A stretch of 64,000 nt of DNA from Eutreptiella sp. 'Long Island Sound 2002' (Eukaryota; Euglenozoa; Euglenophyceae; Eutreptiales; Eutreptiaceae). The position numbers were made by a program, and so were the translations under genes. The notes below the pieces were generated by a model, which searched no databases, was not told the origin of the DNA, and was given only the letters and a program-made list of their open reading frames with translations. The stretch spans positions 165,361,872 to 165,425,871 of the forward strand of contig OZ038380.1 of assembly GCA_964036045.1 (NCBI GenBank), written 5' to 3'. The first letter of the stretch is position 1. Each line of letters starts with the position of its first letter. Below, one piece after another: positions 22,901 through 34,639 of the stretch.

Positions 22901-25900
22901 AGCCCCAGTCTGCGCCCATGCGCAGCCCCAGTCTGCGCCCATGCGCAGCCCCAGTCTCCGCCCATGCGCAGCCCCAGTCTGCGCTCATGCGCAGCCCCAG
23001 TCTGCGCTCATGCGCAGCCCCAGTCTGCGCTCATGCGCAGCCCCAGTCTGCGCTCCTGCGCAGCCCCAGTCTGCGCCCATGGGCAGCCCCAGTCTGCGCT
23101 CATGCGCAGCCCCAGTCTGCGCTCATGCGCAGCCCCAGTCTGCGCTCCTGCGCAGCCCCAGTCTGCGCCCAGGCGCAGCCCCAGTCTGCGCCCATGGGCA
23201 GCCCCAGTCTGCGCTCATGCGCAGCCCCAGTCTGCGCTCATGCGCAGCCCCAGTCTGCGCTCATGCGCAGCCCCAGTCTGCGCTCATGCGCAGCCCCAGT
23301 CTGCGCTCATGCGCAGCCCCAGTCTGCGCCCCTGCGCAGCCCCAGTCTGCGCCCCTGCGCAGCCCCAGTCTGCGCTCATGCGCAGCCCCAGTCTGCGCCC
23401 CTGTGCAGCCCCAGTCTGCGCTCATGCACAGCCCCAGTCTGCGCTCATGCGCAGCCCCAGTCTGCGCTCATGCGCAGCCCCAGTCTGCGCTCATGCACAG
23501 CCCCAGTCTGCGCTCATGCAGAGCCCCAGTCTGCGCTCATGCGCAGCCCCAGTCTGCGCTCATGTGCAGCCCCAGTCTGCGCCCATGCGCAACCCCTGTC
23601 TGCGCCCATGCGCAGCCCCAGTCTGCGCCCATGCGCAGCCCCAGTCTGCGCCCATGCGCAGCCCCAGTCTCCGCCCATGCGCAGCCCCAGTCTGCGCTCA
23701 TGCGCAGCCCCAGTCTGCGCTCATGCGCAGCCCCAGTCTGCGCTCATGCGCAGCACCAGTCTGCGCTCCTGCGCAGCCCCAGTCTGCGCCCATGGGCAGC
23801 CCCAGTCTGCGCTCATGCGCAGCCCCAGTCTGCGCTCATGCGCAGCCCCAGTCTGCGCTCCTGCGCAGCCCCAGTCTGCGCCCTGGCGCAGCCCCAGTCT
23901 GCGCCCATGGGCAGCCCCAGTCTGCGCTCATTCGCAGCCCCAGTCTGCGCTCATGCGCAGCCCCAGTCTGCGCTCATGCGCAGCCCCAGTCTGCGCTCAT
24001 GCGCAGCCCCAGTCTGCGCTCATGCGCAGCCCCAGTCTGCGCCCCTGCGCAGCCCCAGTCTGCGCTCATGCGCAGCCCCAGTCTGCGCTCATGCGCAGCC
24101 CCAGTCTGCGCTCATGCGCAGCCCCAGTCTGCGCTCATGCGCAGCCCCAGTCTGCGCTCCTGCGCAGCCCCAGTCTGCGCCCATGCACAGCCCCAGTCTG
24201 CGCTCATGCGCAGCCCCAGTCTGCGCCCCTGCGCAGCCCCAGTCTGCGCTCATGCGCAGCCCCAGTCTGCGCTCATGCGCAGCCCCAGTCTGCGCTCATG
24301 CGCAGCCCCAGTCTGCGCTCATGCGCAGCCCCAGTCTGCGCTCCTGCACAGCCCCAGTCTGCGCTCATGCGCAGCCCCAGTCTGCGCTCATGCACAGCCC
24401 CAGTCTGCGCTCATGCACAGCCCCAGTCTGCGCTCATGCACAGCCCCAGTCTGCGCTCATGCGCAGCCCCAGTCTGCGCTCATGCGCAGCCCCAGTCTGC
24501 GCCCCTGCGCAGCCCCAGTCTGCGCCCATGCACAGCCCCAGTCTGCGCCCCTGCGCAGCCCCAGTCTGCGCTCATGCACAGCCCCAGTCTGCGCTCATGC
24601 GCAGCCCCAGTCTGCGCTCATGCGCAGCCCCAGTCTGCGCTCATGCGCAGCCCCAGTCTGCGCTCATGCACAGCCCCAGTCTGCGCTCATGCACAGCCCC
24701 AGTCTGCGCTCATGGGCAGCCCCAGTCTGCGCTCATGCGCAGCCCCAGTCTGCGCTCATGCGCAGCCCCAGTCTGCGCTCATGCGCAGCCCCAGTCTGCG
24801 CTCATGCACAGCCCCAGTCTGCGCCCATGCGCAGCCCCAGTCTGCGCTCCTGTGCAGCCCCAGTCTGCGCTCATGCGCAGCCCCAGTCTGCGCTCCTGCG
24901 CAGCCCCAGTCTGCGCTCATGCGCAGCCCCAGTCTGCGCTCATGCGCAGCCCCAGTCTGCGCTCATGCACAGCCCCAGTCTGCGCTCATGGGCAGCCCCA
25001 GTCTGCGCTCATGGGCAGCCCCAGTCTGCGCCCCTGTGCAGCCCCAGTCTGCGCTCATGCACAGCCCCAGTCTGCGCTCATGCGCAGCCCCAGTCTGCGC
25101 TCATGCGCAGCCCCAGTCTGCGCTCATGGGCAGCCCCAGTCTGGGCTCATGCACAGCCCCATGCTGCGCTCATGCGCAGCCCCAGTCTGCGCTCATGCGC
25201 AGCCCCAGTCTGCGCTCATGCACAGCCCCATTCTGCGCTCCTGCGCAGCCCCAGTCTGCGCTCATGCGCAGCCCCAGTCTGCGCTCATGCACAGCCCCAG
25301 TCTGCGCTCATGCACAGCCCCAGTCTGCGCTCATGGGCAGCCCCAGTCTGCGCTCATGGGCAGCCCCAGTCTGCGCTCATGGGCAGCCCCAGTCTGCGCT
25401 CATGCACAGCCCCAGTCTGCGCTCATGCACAGCCCCAGTCTGCGCCCATGCGCAGCCCCAGTCTGCGCTCATGGGCAGCCCCAGTCTGCGCTCATGCGCA
25501 GCCCCAGTCTGCGCCCCTGCGCAGCCCCAGTCTGCGCTCATGGGCAGCCCCAGTCTGCGCTCATGCGCAGCCCCAGTCTGCGCCCCTGTGCAGCCCCAGT
25601 CTGCGCTCATGCACAGCCCCAGTCTGCGCTCATGCGCAGCCCCAGTCTGCGCTCATGCGCAGCCCCAGTCTGCGCTCATGCGCAGCCCCAGTGTGCGCTC
25701 ATGCGCAGCCCCAGTCTGCGCTCATGCGCAGCCCCAGTCTGCGCTCCTGCGCAGCCCCAGTCTGCGCTCATGCGCAGCCCCAGTCTGCGCTCATGCGCAG
25801 CCCCAGTCTGCGCCCATGCGCAGCCCCAGTCTGCGCCCCTGCGCAGCCCCAGTCTGCGCCCCTGCGCAGCCCCAGTCTGCGCTCATGCACAGCCCCAGTC

Positions 25901-28900
25901 TGCGCTCATGCACAGCCCCAGTCTGCGCTCATGCGCAGCCCCAGTCTGCGCCCATGCGCAGCCCCAGTCTGCGCCCCTGCGCAGCCCCAGTCTGCGCCCC
26001 TGCGCAGCCCCAGTCTGCGCTCATGCACAGCCCCAGTCTGCGCTCATGCACAGCCCCAGTCTGCGCCCCTGCGCAGCCCCAGTCTGCGCTCATGGGCAGC
26101 CCCAGTCTGCGCTCATGCGCAGCCCCAGTCTGCGCCCCTGTGCAGCCCCAGTCCGCGCTCCTGCGCTGCCCCAGTCTGCGCTCCTGCGCAGCCCCAGTCT
26201 GCGCTCATGAACAGCCCCAGTCTGCGCTCATGCGCAGCCCCAGTCTGCGCTCATGCGCAGCCCCAGTCTGCGCGCATGCACAGCCCCAGTCTGCGCTCCT
26301 GCGCAGCCCCAGTCTGCGCTCATGCGCAGCCCCAGTCTGCGCTCATGCGCAGCCCCAGTCTGCGCCCATGCGCAGCCCCAGTCTGCGCCCCTGCGCAGCC
26401 CCAGTCTGCGCCCCTGCGCAGCCCCAGTCTGCGCTCATGCACAGCCCCAGTCTGCGCTCATGCACAGCCCCAGTCTGCGCTCATGCGCAGCCCCAGTCTG
26501 CGCTCATGCGCAGCCCCAGTCTGCGCTCCTGCGCAGCCCCAGTCTGCGCCCCTGCGCAGCCCCAGTCTGCGCTCATGCGCAGCCCCAGTCTGCGCTCATG
26601 CGCAGCCCCCGTCTGCGCTCATGCGCAGCCCCAGTCTGCGCTCATGCACAGCACCAGTCTGCGCTCATGCGCAGCCCCAGTCTGCGCCCCTGCGCAGCCC
26701 CAGTCTGCGCTCATGCACAGCCCCAGTCTGCGCTCATGCGCAGCCCCAGTCTGCGCTCCTGCGTAGCCCCAGTGTGCGCTCATGCGCAGCCCCAGTCTGC
26801 GCTCCTGCACAGCCCCAGTCTGCGCTCATGCGCAGCCCCAGTCTGCGCTCATGCGCAGCCCCAGTCTGCGCTCATGCGCAGCCCCAGTCTGCGCTCATGC
26901 ACAGCCCCAGTCTGCGCTCATGCGCAGCCCCAGTCTGCGCTCATGCGCAGCCCCAGTCTGCGCTCATGCACAGCCCCAGTCTGCGCTCATGTGCAGCCCC
27001 AGTCTGCGCTCATGCACAGCCCCAGTCTGCGCTCTTGCGCAGCCCCAGTCTGCGCTCATGCGCAGCCCCAGTCTGCGCTCATGCGCAGCCCCAGTCTGCG
27101 CTCATGCGCAGCCCCAGTCTGCGCTCATGCGCAGCCCCAGTCTGCGCTCATGCGCAGCCCCAGTCTGCGCTCATGCGCAGCCCCAATCTGCGCCCATGCG
27201 AAGCCCCAGTCTGCGCTCCTGCGCAGCCCCAGTCTGCGCTCATGCACAGCCCCAGTCTGCGCTCATGCACAGCCCCAGTCTGCGCTCATGCACAGCCCCA
27301 GTCTGCGCTCATGCACAGCCCCAGTCTGCGCCCATGCGCAGCCCCAGTCTGCGCTCCTGCGCAGCCCCAGTCTGCGCTCATGCGCAGCCCCAGTCTGCGC
27401 TCCTGCGCAGCCCCAGTCTGCGCTCATGCGCAGCCCCAGTCTGCGCTCATGCGCAGCCCCAGTCTGCGCTCATGCACAGCCCCACGCTGCGCTCATGCGC
27501 AGCCCCAGTCTGCGCTCCTGCGCAGCCCCAGTCTGCGCTCATGCGCAGCCCCAGTCTGCGCTCATGCACAGCCCCAGTCTGCGCTCATGCACAGCCCCAG
27601 TCTGCGCTCATGCACAGCCCCAGTCTGCGCTCATGGGCAGCCCCAGTCTGCGCTCATGCACAGCCCCATGCTGCGCTCATGCGCAGCCCCAGTCTGCGCT
27701 CATGCGCAGCCCCAGTCTGCGCTCATGCACAGCCCCATTCTGCGCTCCTGCGCAGCCCCAGTCTGTGCTCATGCGCAGCCCCAGTCTGCGCTCATGCACA
27801 GCCCCAGTCTGCGCTCATGCACAGCCCCAGTCTGCGCTCATGGGCAGCCCAAGTCTGCGCTCATGGGCAGCCCCAGTCTGCGCTCATGCGCAGCCCCAGT
27901 CTGCGCTCATGCACAGCCCCAGTCTGCGCTCATGCACAGCCCCAGTCTGCGCCCTTGCGCAGCCCCAGTCTGCGCTCATGGGCAGCCCCAGTCTGCGCTC
28001 ATGCGCAGCCCCAGTCTGCGCCCCTGCGCAGCCCCAGTCTGCGCTCATGGGCAGCCCCAGTCTGCGCTCATGCACAGCCCCAGTCTGCGCCCCTGTGCAG
28101 CCCCAGTCTGCGCTCATGCACAGCCCCAGTCTGCGCTCATGCGCAGCCCCAGTCTGCGCTCATGCGCAGCCCCAGTCTGCGCTCATGCACAGCCCCAGTC
28201 TGCGCTCATGCGCAGCCCCAGTCTGCGCTCATGCGCAGCCCCAGTCTGCGCTCATGTGCAGCCCCAGTCTGCGCCCATGCGCAACCCCTGTCTGCGCTCC
28301 TGCGCAGCCCCAGTCTGCGCTCATGCGCAGCCCCAGTCTGCGCCCATGCGCAGCCCCAGTCTCCGCCCATGCGCAGCCCCAGTCTGCGCTCATGCGCAGC
28401 CCCAGTCTGCGCTCATGTGCAGCCCCAGTCTGCGCTGATGCGCAGCCCAAGTCTGCGCTCCTGCGCAGCCCCAGTCTGCGCCCATGGGCAGCCCCAGTCT
28501 GCGCTCATGCGCAGCCCCAGTCTGCGCTCATGCGCAGCCCCAGTCTGCGCTCCTGCGCAGCCCCAGTCTGCGCCCAGGCGCAGCCCCAGTCTGCGCCCAT
28601 GGGCAGCCCCAGTCTGCGCTCATGCGCAGCCCCAGTCTGCGCTCATGCGCAGCCCCAGTCTGCGCTCATGCGCAGCCCCAGTCTGCGCTCATGCGCAGCC
28701 CCAGTCTGCGCCCGTGCGCAGCCCCAGTCTGCGCTCATGCGCAGCCCCAGTCTGCGCTCATGCACAGCCCCAGTCTGCGCTCCTGCGCAGCCCCAGTCTG
28801 CGCTCCTGCGCAGCCCCAGTCTGCGCTCATGCGCAGCCCCAGTCTGCGCCCCTGCGCAGCCCCAGTCTGCGCCCCTGCGCAGCCCCAGTCTGCGCTCATG

Positions 28901-30430
28901 CACAGCCCCAGTCTGCGCTCATGCGCAGCCCCAGTCTGCGCTCATGCGCAGCCCCAGTCTGCGCTCATGCGCAGCCCCAGTCTGCGCTCATGCGCAGCCC
29001 CAGTCTGCGCTCATGGGCAGCCCCAGTCTGCGCTCATGCACAGCCCCAGTCTGCGCCCATGCGCAGCCCCAGTCTGCGCTCATGTGCAGCCGCAGTCTGC
29101 GCTCATGCACAGCCCCAGTCTGCGCTCATGCGCAGCCCCAGTCTGCGCTCATGCACAGCCCCAGTCTGCGCTCATGCGCAGCCCCAGTCTGCGCTCATGC
29201 GCAGCCCCAGTCTGCGCTCATGTGCAGCCCCAGTCTGCGCCCATGCGCAACCCCTGTCTGCGCTCCTGCGCAGCCCCAGTCTGCGCTCATGCGCAGCCCC
29301 AGTCTGCGCCCATGCGCAGCCCCAGTCTCCGCCCATGCGCAGCCCCAGTCTGCGCTCATGCGCAGCCCCAGTCTGCGCTCATGTGCAGCCCCAGTCTGCG
29401 CTCATGCGCAGCCCCAGTCTGCGCTCCTGCGCAGCCCCAGTCTGCGCCCATGGGCAGCCCCAGTCTGCGCTCATGCGCAGCCCCAGTCTGCGCTCATGCG
29501 CAGCCCCAGTCTGCGCTCCTGCGCAGCCCCAGTCTGCGCCCAGGCGCAGCCCCAGTCTGCGCCCATGGGCAGCCCCAGTCTGCGCTCATGCGCAGCCCCA
29601 GTCTGCGCTCATGCGCAGCCCCAGTCTGCGCTCATGCGCAGCCCCAGTCTGCGCCCGTGCGCAGCCCCAGTCTGCGCTCATGCGCAGCCCCAGTCTGCGC
29701 TCATGCGCAGCCCCAGTCTGCGCTCCTGCGCAGCCCCAGTCTGCGCTCCTGCGCAGCCCCAGTCTGCGCTCATGCGCAGCCCCAGTCTGCGCTCATGCAC
29801 AGCCCCAGTCTGCGCTCATGCACAGCCCCAGTCTGCGCTCATGGGCAGCCCCAGTCTGCGCTCCTGCGCAGCCCCAGTCTGCGCTCATGCGCAGCCCCAG
29901 TCTGCGCTCATGCGCAGCCCCAGTCTGCGCTCATGCGCAGCCCCAGTCTGCGCTCATGGGCAGCCCCAGTCTGCGCTCATGCACAGCCCCAGTCTGCGCC
30001 CATGCGCAGCCCCAGTCTGCGCTCATGTGCAGCCGCAGTCTGCGCTCATGCACAGCCCCAGTCTGCGCCCCTGCGCAGCCCCAGTCTGCGCTCATGCACA
30101 GCCCCAGTCTGCGCTCATGCACAGCCCCAGTCTGCGCTCATGTGCAGCCCCAGTCTGCGCTCCTGCGCAGCCCCAGTCTGCGCTCATGCACAGCCCCAGT
30201 CTGCGCTCATGCACAGCCCCAGTCTGCGCTCATGGGCAGCCCCAGTCTGCGCCCCTGCGCAGCCCCAGTCTGCGCTAATGTGCAGCCCCAGTCTGCGCTC
30301 ATGCACAGCCCCAGTCTGCGCTCATGCACAGCCCCAGTCTGCGCCCCTGCGCAGCCCCAGTCTGCGCTAATGTGCAGCCCCAGTCTGCGCTCATGCGCAG
30401 CCCCAGTCTGCGCTCATGCGCAGCCCCAGT
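19991..30430. repeat. Block B, long irregular higher-order blocks
   Basis: This stretch is fully in 23-bp phase and built from reused blocks. The CGCTGCCCC marker at 20762 and 26167 is 5405 bp apart (235 monomers). The CAACCCCTGTCTG marker is at 22878, 23591, 28283 and 29249, spaced 713, 4692 and 966 bp (31, 204 and 42 monomers). The neighbourhoods of 21.3-21.5 kb and 26.6-26.8 kb are alike, sharing a CACAGCACCAGTCTG unit and a CTGCGTAGCCCC unit. The CCCAGGCGCAG and CCCATGGGCAG pair recurs after the CAACCCC marker. I see no unique sequence. Confidence 0.82.
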
Positions 30431-30489
30431 CTGCGCTCATGCACAGCCCCAGTCTGCGCTCATGTGCAGCCCCAGTCTGCGCTCATGCG

Positions 30490-30515
30490 CAGCAGCCCCA
30501 GTCTGCGCTCATGGG
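30490..30515. repeat. 26-bp monomer with extra CAG (copy 1)
   Basis: The unit starts CAGCAGCCCCAGTCTG, so the leading CAG is doubled, as expected from slippage. It shifts phase by three bases and is duplicated at 31653-31678. Confidence 0.94.
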
Positions 30516-31389
30516 CAGCCCCAGTCTGCGCTCATGCACAGCCCCAGTCTGCGCTCATGCACAGCCCCAGTCTGCGCTCATGCACAGCCCCAGTCTGCGC
30601 TCATGCACAGCCCCAGTCTGCGCCCATGCGCAGCCCCAGTCTGCGCTCCTGTGCAGCCCCAGTCTGCGCTCATGCGCAGCCCCAGTCTGCGCTCCTGCGC
30701 AGCCCCAGTCTGCGCTCATGCGCAGCCCCAGTCTGCGCTCATGCGCAGCCCCAGTCTGCGCTCATGCACAGCCCCAGTCTGCGCTCATGCACAGCCCCAG
30801 TCTGCGCTCATGCGCAGCCCCAGTCTGCGCTCCTGCGCAGCCCCAGTCTGCGCTCATGCGCAGCCCCAGTCTGCGCTCATGCACAGCCCCAGTCTGCGCT
30901 CATGCACAGCCCCAGTCTGCGCTCATGCACAGCCCCAGTCTGCGCTCATGGGCAGCCCCAGTCTGCGCTCATGCACAGCCCCATGCTGCGCTCATGCGCA
31001 GCCCCAGTCTGCGCTCATGCGCAGCCCCAGTCTGCGCTCATGCACAGCCCCATGGTGCGCTCATGCGCAGCCCCAGTCTGTGCTCATGCGCAGCCCCAGT
31101 CTGCGCTCATGCACAGCCCCAGTCTGCGCTCATGCACAGCCCCAGTCTGCGCTCATGGGCAGCCCAAGTCTGCGCTCATGGGCAGCCCCAGTCTGCGCTC
31201 ATGCGCAGCCCCAGTCTGCGCTCATGCACAGCCCCAGTCTGCGCTCATGCACAGCCCCAGTCTGCGCCCTTGCGCAGCCCCAGTCTGCGCTCATGGGCAG
31301 CCCCAGTCTGCGCTCATGCGCAGCCCCAGTCTGCGCCCCTGCGCAGCCCCAGTCTGCGCTCATGGGCAGCCCCAGTCTGCGCTCATGCA

Positions 31390-31399
31390 CAGCCCCGTG
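31390..31399. repeat. 10-bp truncated monomer (copy 1)
   Basis: The unit CAGCCCCGTG lacks 13 bases between the C run and the next CAG. It has an exact copy at 32530-32539. Confidence 0.94.
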
Positions 31400-31652
31400 C
31401 AGCCCCAGTCTGCGCTCATGCACAGCCCCAGTCTGCGCTCATGCGCAGCCCCAGTCTGCGCTCATGCGCAGCCCCAGTCTGCGCTCATGCACAGCCCCAG
31501 TCTGCGCTCATGCGCAGCCCCAGTCTGCGCTCATGCGCAGCCCCAGTCTGCGCTCATGTGCAGCCCCAGTCTGCGCTCATGCAGAGCCCCAGTCTGCGCT
31601 CATGCACAGCCCCAGTCTGCGCTCATGTGCAGCCCCAGTCTGCGCTCATGCG

Positions 31653-31678
31653 CAGCAGCCCCAGTCTGCGCTCATGGG
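31653..31678. repeat. 26-bp monomer with extra CAG (copy 2)
   Basis: It is the same unit, with the same ATGGGCAG ending, as at 30490-30515. It lies 1163 bp further on: 1140 plus one monomer gained in copy 1. Confidence 0.94.
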
Positions 31679-32529
31679 CAGCCCCAGTCTGCGCTCATGC
31701 ACAGCCCCAGTCTGCGCTCATGCACAGCCCCAGTCTGCGCTCATGCACAGCCCCAGTCTGCGCTCATGCACAGCCCCAGTCTGCGCCCATGCGCAGCCCC
31801 AGTCTGCGCTCCTGTGCAGCCCCAGTCTGCGCTCATGCGCAGCCCCAGTCTGCGCTCCTGCGCAGCCCCAGTCTGCGCTCATGCGCAGCCCCAGTCTGCG
31901 CTCATGCGCAGCCCCAGTCTGCGCTCATGCACAGCCCCAGTCTGCGCTCATGCGCAGCCCCAGTCTGCGCTCCTGCGCAGCCCCAGTCTGCGCTCATGCG
32001 CAGCCCCAGTCTGCGCTCATGCACAGCCCCAGTCTGCGCTCATGCACAGCCCCAGTCTGCGCTCATGCACAGCCCCAGTCTGCGCTCATGGGCAGCCCCA
32101 GTCTGCGCTCATGCACAGCCCCATGCTGCGCTCATGCGCAGCCCCAGTCTGCGCTCATGCGCAGCCCCAGTCTGCGCTCATGCACAGCCCCATGGTGCGC
32201 TCATGCGCAGCCCCAGTCTGTGCTCATGCGCAGCCCCAGTCTGCGCTCATGCACAGCCCCAGTCTGCGCTCATGCACAGCCCCAGTCTGCGCTCATGGGC
32301 AGCCCAAGTCTGCGCTCATGGGCAGCCCCAGTCTGCGCTCATGCGCAGCCCCAGTCTGCGCTCATGCACAGCCCCAGTCTGCGCTCATGCACAGCCCCAG
32401 TCTGCGCCCTTGCGCAGCCCCAGTCTGCGCTCATGGGCAGCCCCAGTCTGCGCTCATGCGCAGCCCCAGTCTGCGCCCCTGCGCAGCCCCAGTCTGCGCT
32501 CATGGGCAGCCCCAGTCTGCGCTCATGCA

Positions 32530-32539
32530 CAGCCCCGTG
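32530..32539. repeat. 10-bp truncated monomer (copy 2)
   Basis: Exact copy of the unit at 31390-31399, 1140 bp away, with identical flanks on both sides. Confidence 0.94.
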
Positions 32540-32715
32540 CAGCCCCAGTCTGCGCTCATGCACAGCCCCAGTCTGCGCTCATGCGCAGCCCCAGTCTGCG
32601 CTCATGCGCAGCCCCAGTCTGCGCTCATGCACAGCCCCAGTCTGCGCTCATGCGCAGCCCCAGTCTGCGCTCATGCGCAGCCCCAGTCTGCGCTCATGTG
32701 CAGCCCCAGTCTGCG

Positions 32716-34639
32716 CCCATGCGCAACCCCTGTCTGCGCTCCTGCGCAGCCCCAGTCTGCGCTCATGCGCAGCCCCAGTCTGCGCCCATGCGCAGCCCCA
32801 GTCTCCGCCCATGCGCAGCCCCAGTCTGCGCTCATGCGCAGCCCCAGTCTGCGCTCATGTGCAGCCCCAGTCTGCGCTCATGCGCAGCCCCAGTCTGCGC
32901 TCCTGCGCAGCCCCAGTCTGCGCCCATGGGCAGCCCCAGTCTGCGCTCATGCGCAGCCCCAGTCTGCGCTCATGCGCAGCCCCAGTCTGCGCTCCTGCGC
33001 AGCCCCAGTCTGCGCCCAGGCGCAGCCCCAGTCTGCGCCCATGGGCAGCCCCAGTCTGCGCTCATGCGCAGCCCCAGTCTGCGCTCATGCGCAGCCCCAG
33101 TCTGCGCTCATGCGCAGCCCCAGTCTGCGCTCATGCGCAGCCCCAGTCTGCGCCCGTGCGCAGCCCCAGTCTGCGCTCATGCGCAGCCCCAGTCTGCGCT
33201 CATGCGCAGCCCCAGTCTGCGCTCCTGCGCAGCCCCAGTCTGCGCTCCTGCGCAGCCCCAGTCTGCGCTCATGCGCAGCCCCAGTCTGCGCCCCTGCGCA
33301 GCCCCAGTCTGCGCCCCTGCGCAGCCCCAGTCTGCGCTCATGCGCAGCCCCAGTCTGCGCTCATGCGCAGCCCCAGTCTGCGCTCATGCGCAGCCCCAGT
33401 CTGCGCTCATGCGCAGCCCCAGTCTGCGCTCATGCGCAGCCCCAGTCTGCGCTCATGCGCAGCCCCAGTCTGCGCCCCTGCGCAGCCCCAGTCTGCGCCC
33501 ATGCACAGCCCCAGTCTGCGCCCCTGCGCAGCCCCGGTCTGCGCTCATGCACAGCCCCAGTCTGCGCTCATGCGCAGCCCCAGTCTGCGCTCATGCGCAG
33601 CCCCAGTCTGCGCTCATGTGCAGCCCCAGTCTGCGCTCATGCGCAGCCCCAGTCTGCGCTCCTGCGCAGCCCCAGTCTGCGCCCATGGGCAGCCCCAGTC
33701 TGCGCTCATGCGCAGCCCCAGTCTGCGCCCATGCGCAGCCCCAGTCTCCGCCCATGCGCAGCCCCAGTCTGCGCTCATGCGCAGCCCCAGTCTGCGCTCA
33801 TGCGCAGCCCCAGTCTGCGCTCCTGCGCAGCCCCAGTCTGCGCCCATGGGCAGCCCCAGTCTGCGCTCATGCGCAGCCCCAGTCTGCGCTCATGCGCAGC
33901 CCCAGTCTGCGCTCCTGCGCAGCCCCAGTCTGCGCCCAGGCGCAGCCCCAGTCTGCGCCCATGGGCAGCCCCAGTCTGCGCTCATGCGCAGCCCCAGTCT
34001 GCGCTCATGCGCAGCCCCAGTCTGCGCTCATGCGCAGCCCCAGTCTGCGCCCGTGCGCAGCCCCAGTCTGCGCCCGTGCGCAGCCCCAGTCTGCGCTCAT
34101 GCGCAGCCCCAGTCTGCGCTCCTGCGCAGCCCCAGTCTGCGCTCCTGCGCAGCCCCAGTCTGCGCTCATGCGCAGCCCCAGTCTGCGCCCCTGCGCAGCC
34201 CCAGTCTGCGCCCCTGCGCAGCCCCAGTCTGCGCTCATGCGCAGCCCCAGTCTGCGCTCATGCGCAGCCCCAGTCTGCGCTCATGCGCAGCCCCAGTCTG
34301 CGCTCATGCGCAGCCCCAGTCTGCGCCCCTGCGCAGCCCCAGTCTGCGCCCCTGCGCAGCCCCAGTCTGCGCCCCTGCGCAGCCCCAGTCTGCGCCCATG
34401 CACAGCCCCAGTCTGCGCCCCTGCGCAGCCCCAGTCTGCGCTCCTGCGCAGCCCCAGTCTGCGCCCATGCGCAGCCCCAGTCTGCGCTCATGCGCAGCCC
34501 CGGTCTGCGCTCATGCGCAGCCCCAGTCTGCGCTCATGCGCAGCCCCAGTCTGCGCTCATGCGCAGCCCCAGTCTGCGCTCATGCGCAGCCCCAGTCTGC
34601 GCCCCTGCGCAGCCCCAGTCTGCGCTCATGCGCAGCCCC
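32716..34639. repeat. Block B units rich in CTCCTGCG and CCCCTGCG
   Basis: Starting with a CAACCCCTGTCTG unit at 32725, this in-phase stretch has runs of GCTCCTGCG, GCCCCTGCG and GCCCGTGCG units. It has the CCCAGGCGCAG / CCCATGGGCAG pair near 33015 and again near 33940. The two sub-blocks around these pairs resemble each other over several hundred bases, which suggests a further partial duplication of about 0.9 kb. Confidence 0.75.

Larger units (their letters stand above)
30430..32715. repeat. Recent tandem duplication of about 1.14 kb
   Basis: Copy 1, about 30430-31575, and copy 2, about 31575-32715, line up with a 1140-bp offset. From about 30780 to 31570 I found no difference by eye against 31920-32710. 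Both carry the same 26-bp CAGCAG unit (30490-30515, 31653-31678) and the same 10-bp truncated unit (31390-31399, 32530-32539). The offset equals 49 monomers plus 10 plus 3 bases. Copy 1 has one extra monomer near 30640-30720. This is among the youngest-looking events in the window. Confidence 0.93.

Noticed and set aside
14063-28438. Forward open frame of about 4,790 codons (and several others over 1,000 codons) as a repeat-protein gene
   Set aside because: All three forward frames are open for long stretches and spell the same peptide because the unit is stop-free and 23 bp long. There is no non-repeat N or C terminus, no splice or promoter context, and whole-unit indels are not in multiples of three. 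It is a shadow of the repeat.
30430-32715. Pure assembly artefact as the explanation for the duplicated blocks
   Set aside because: Duplicated blocks elsewhere (690, 782 and 1403 bp) carry point differences and whole-unit indels between copies, which an artefact would not generate. For this youngest pair an artefact cannot be excluded without reads, so it is flagged rather than accepted.
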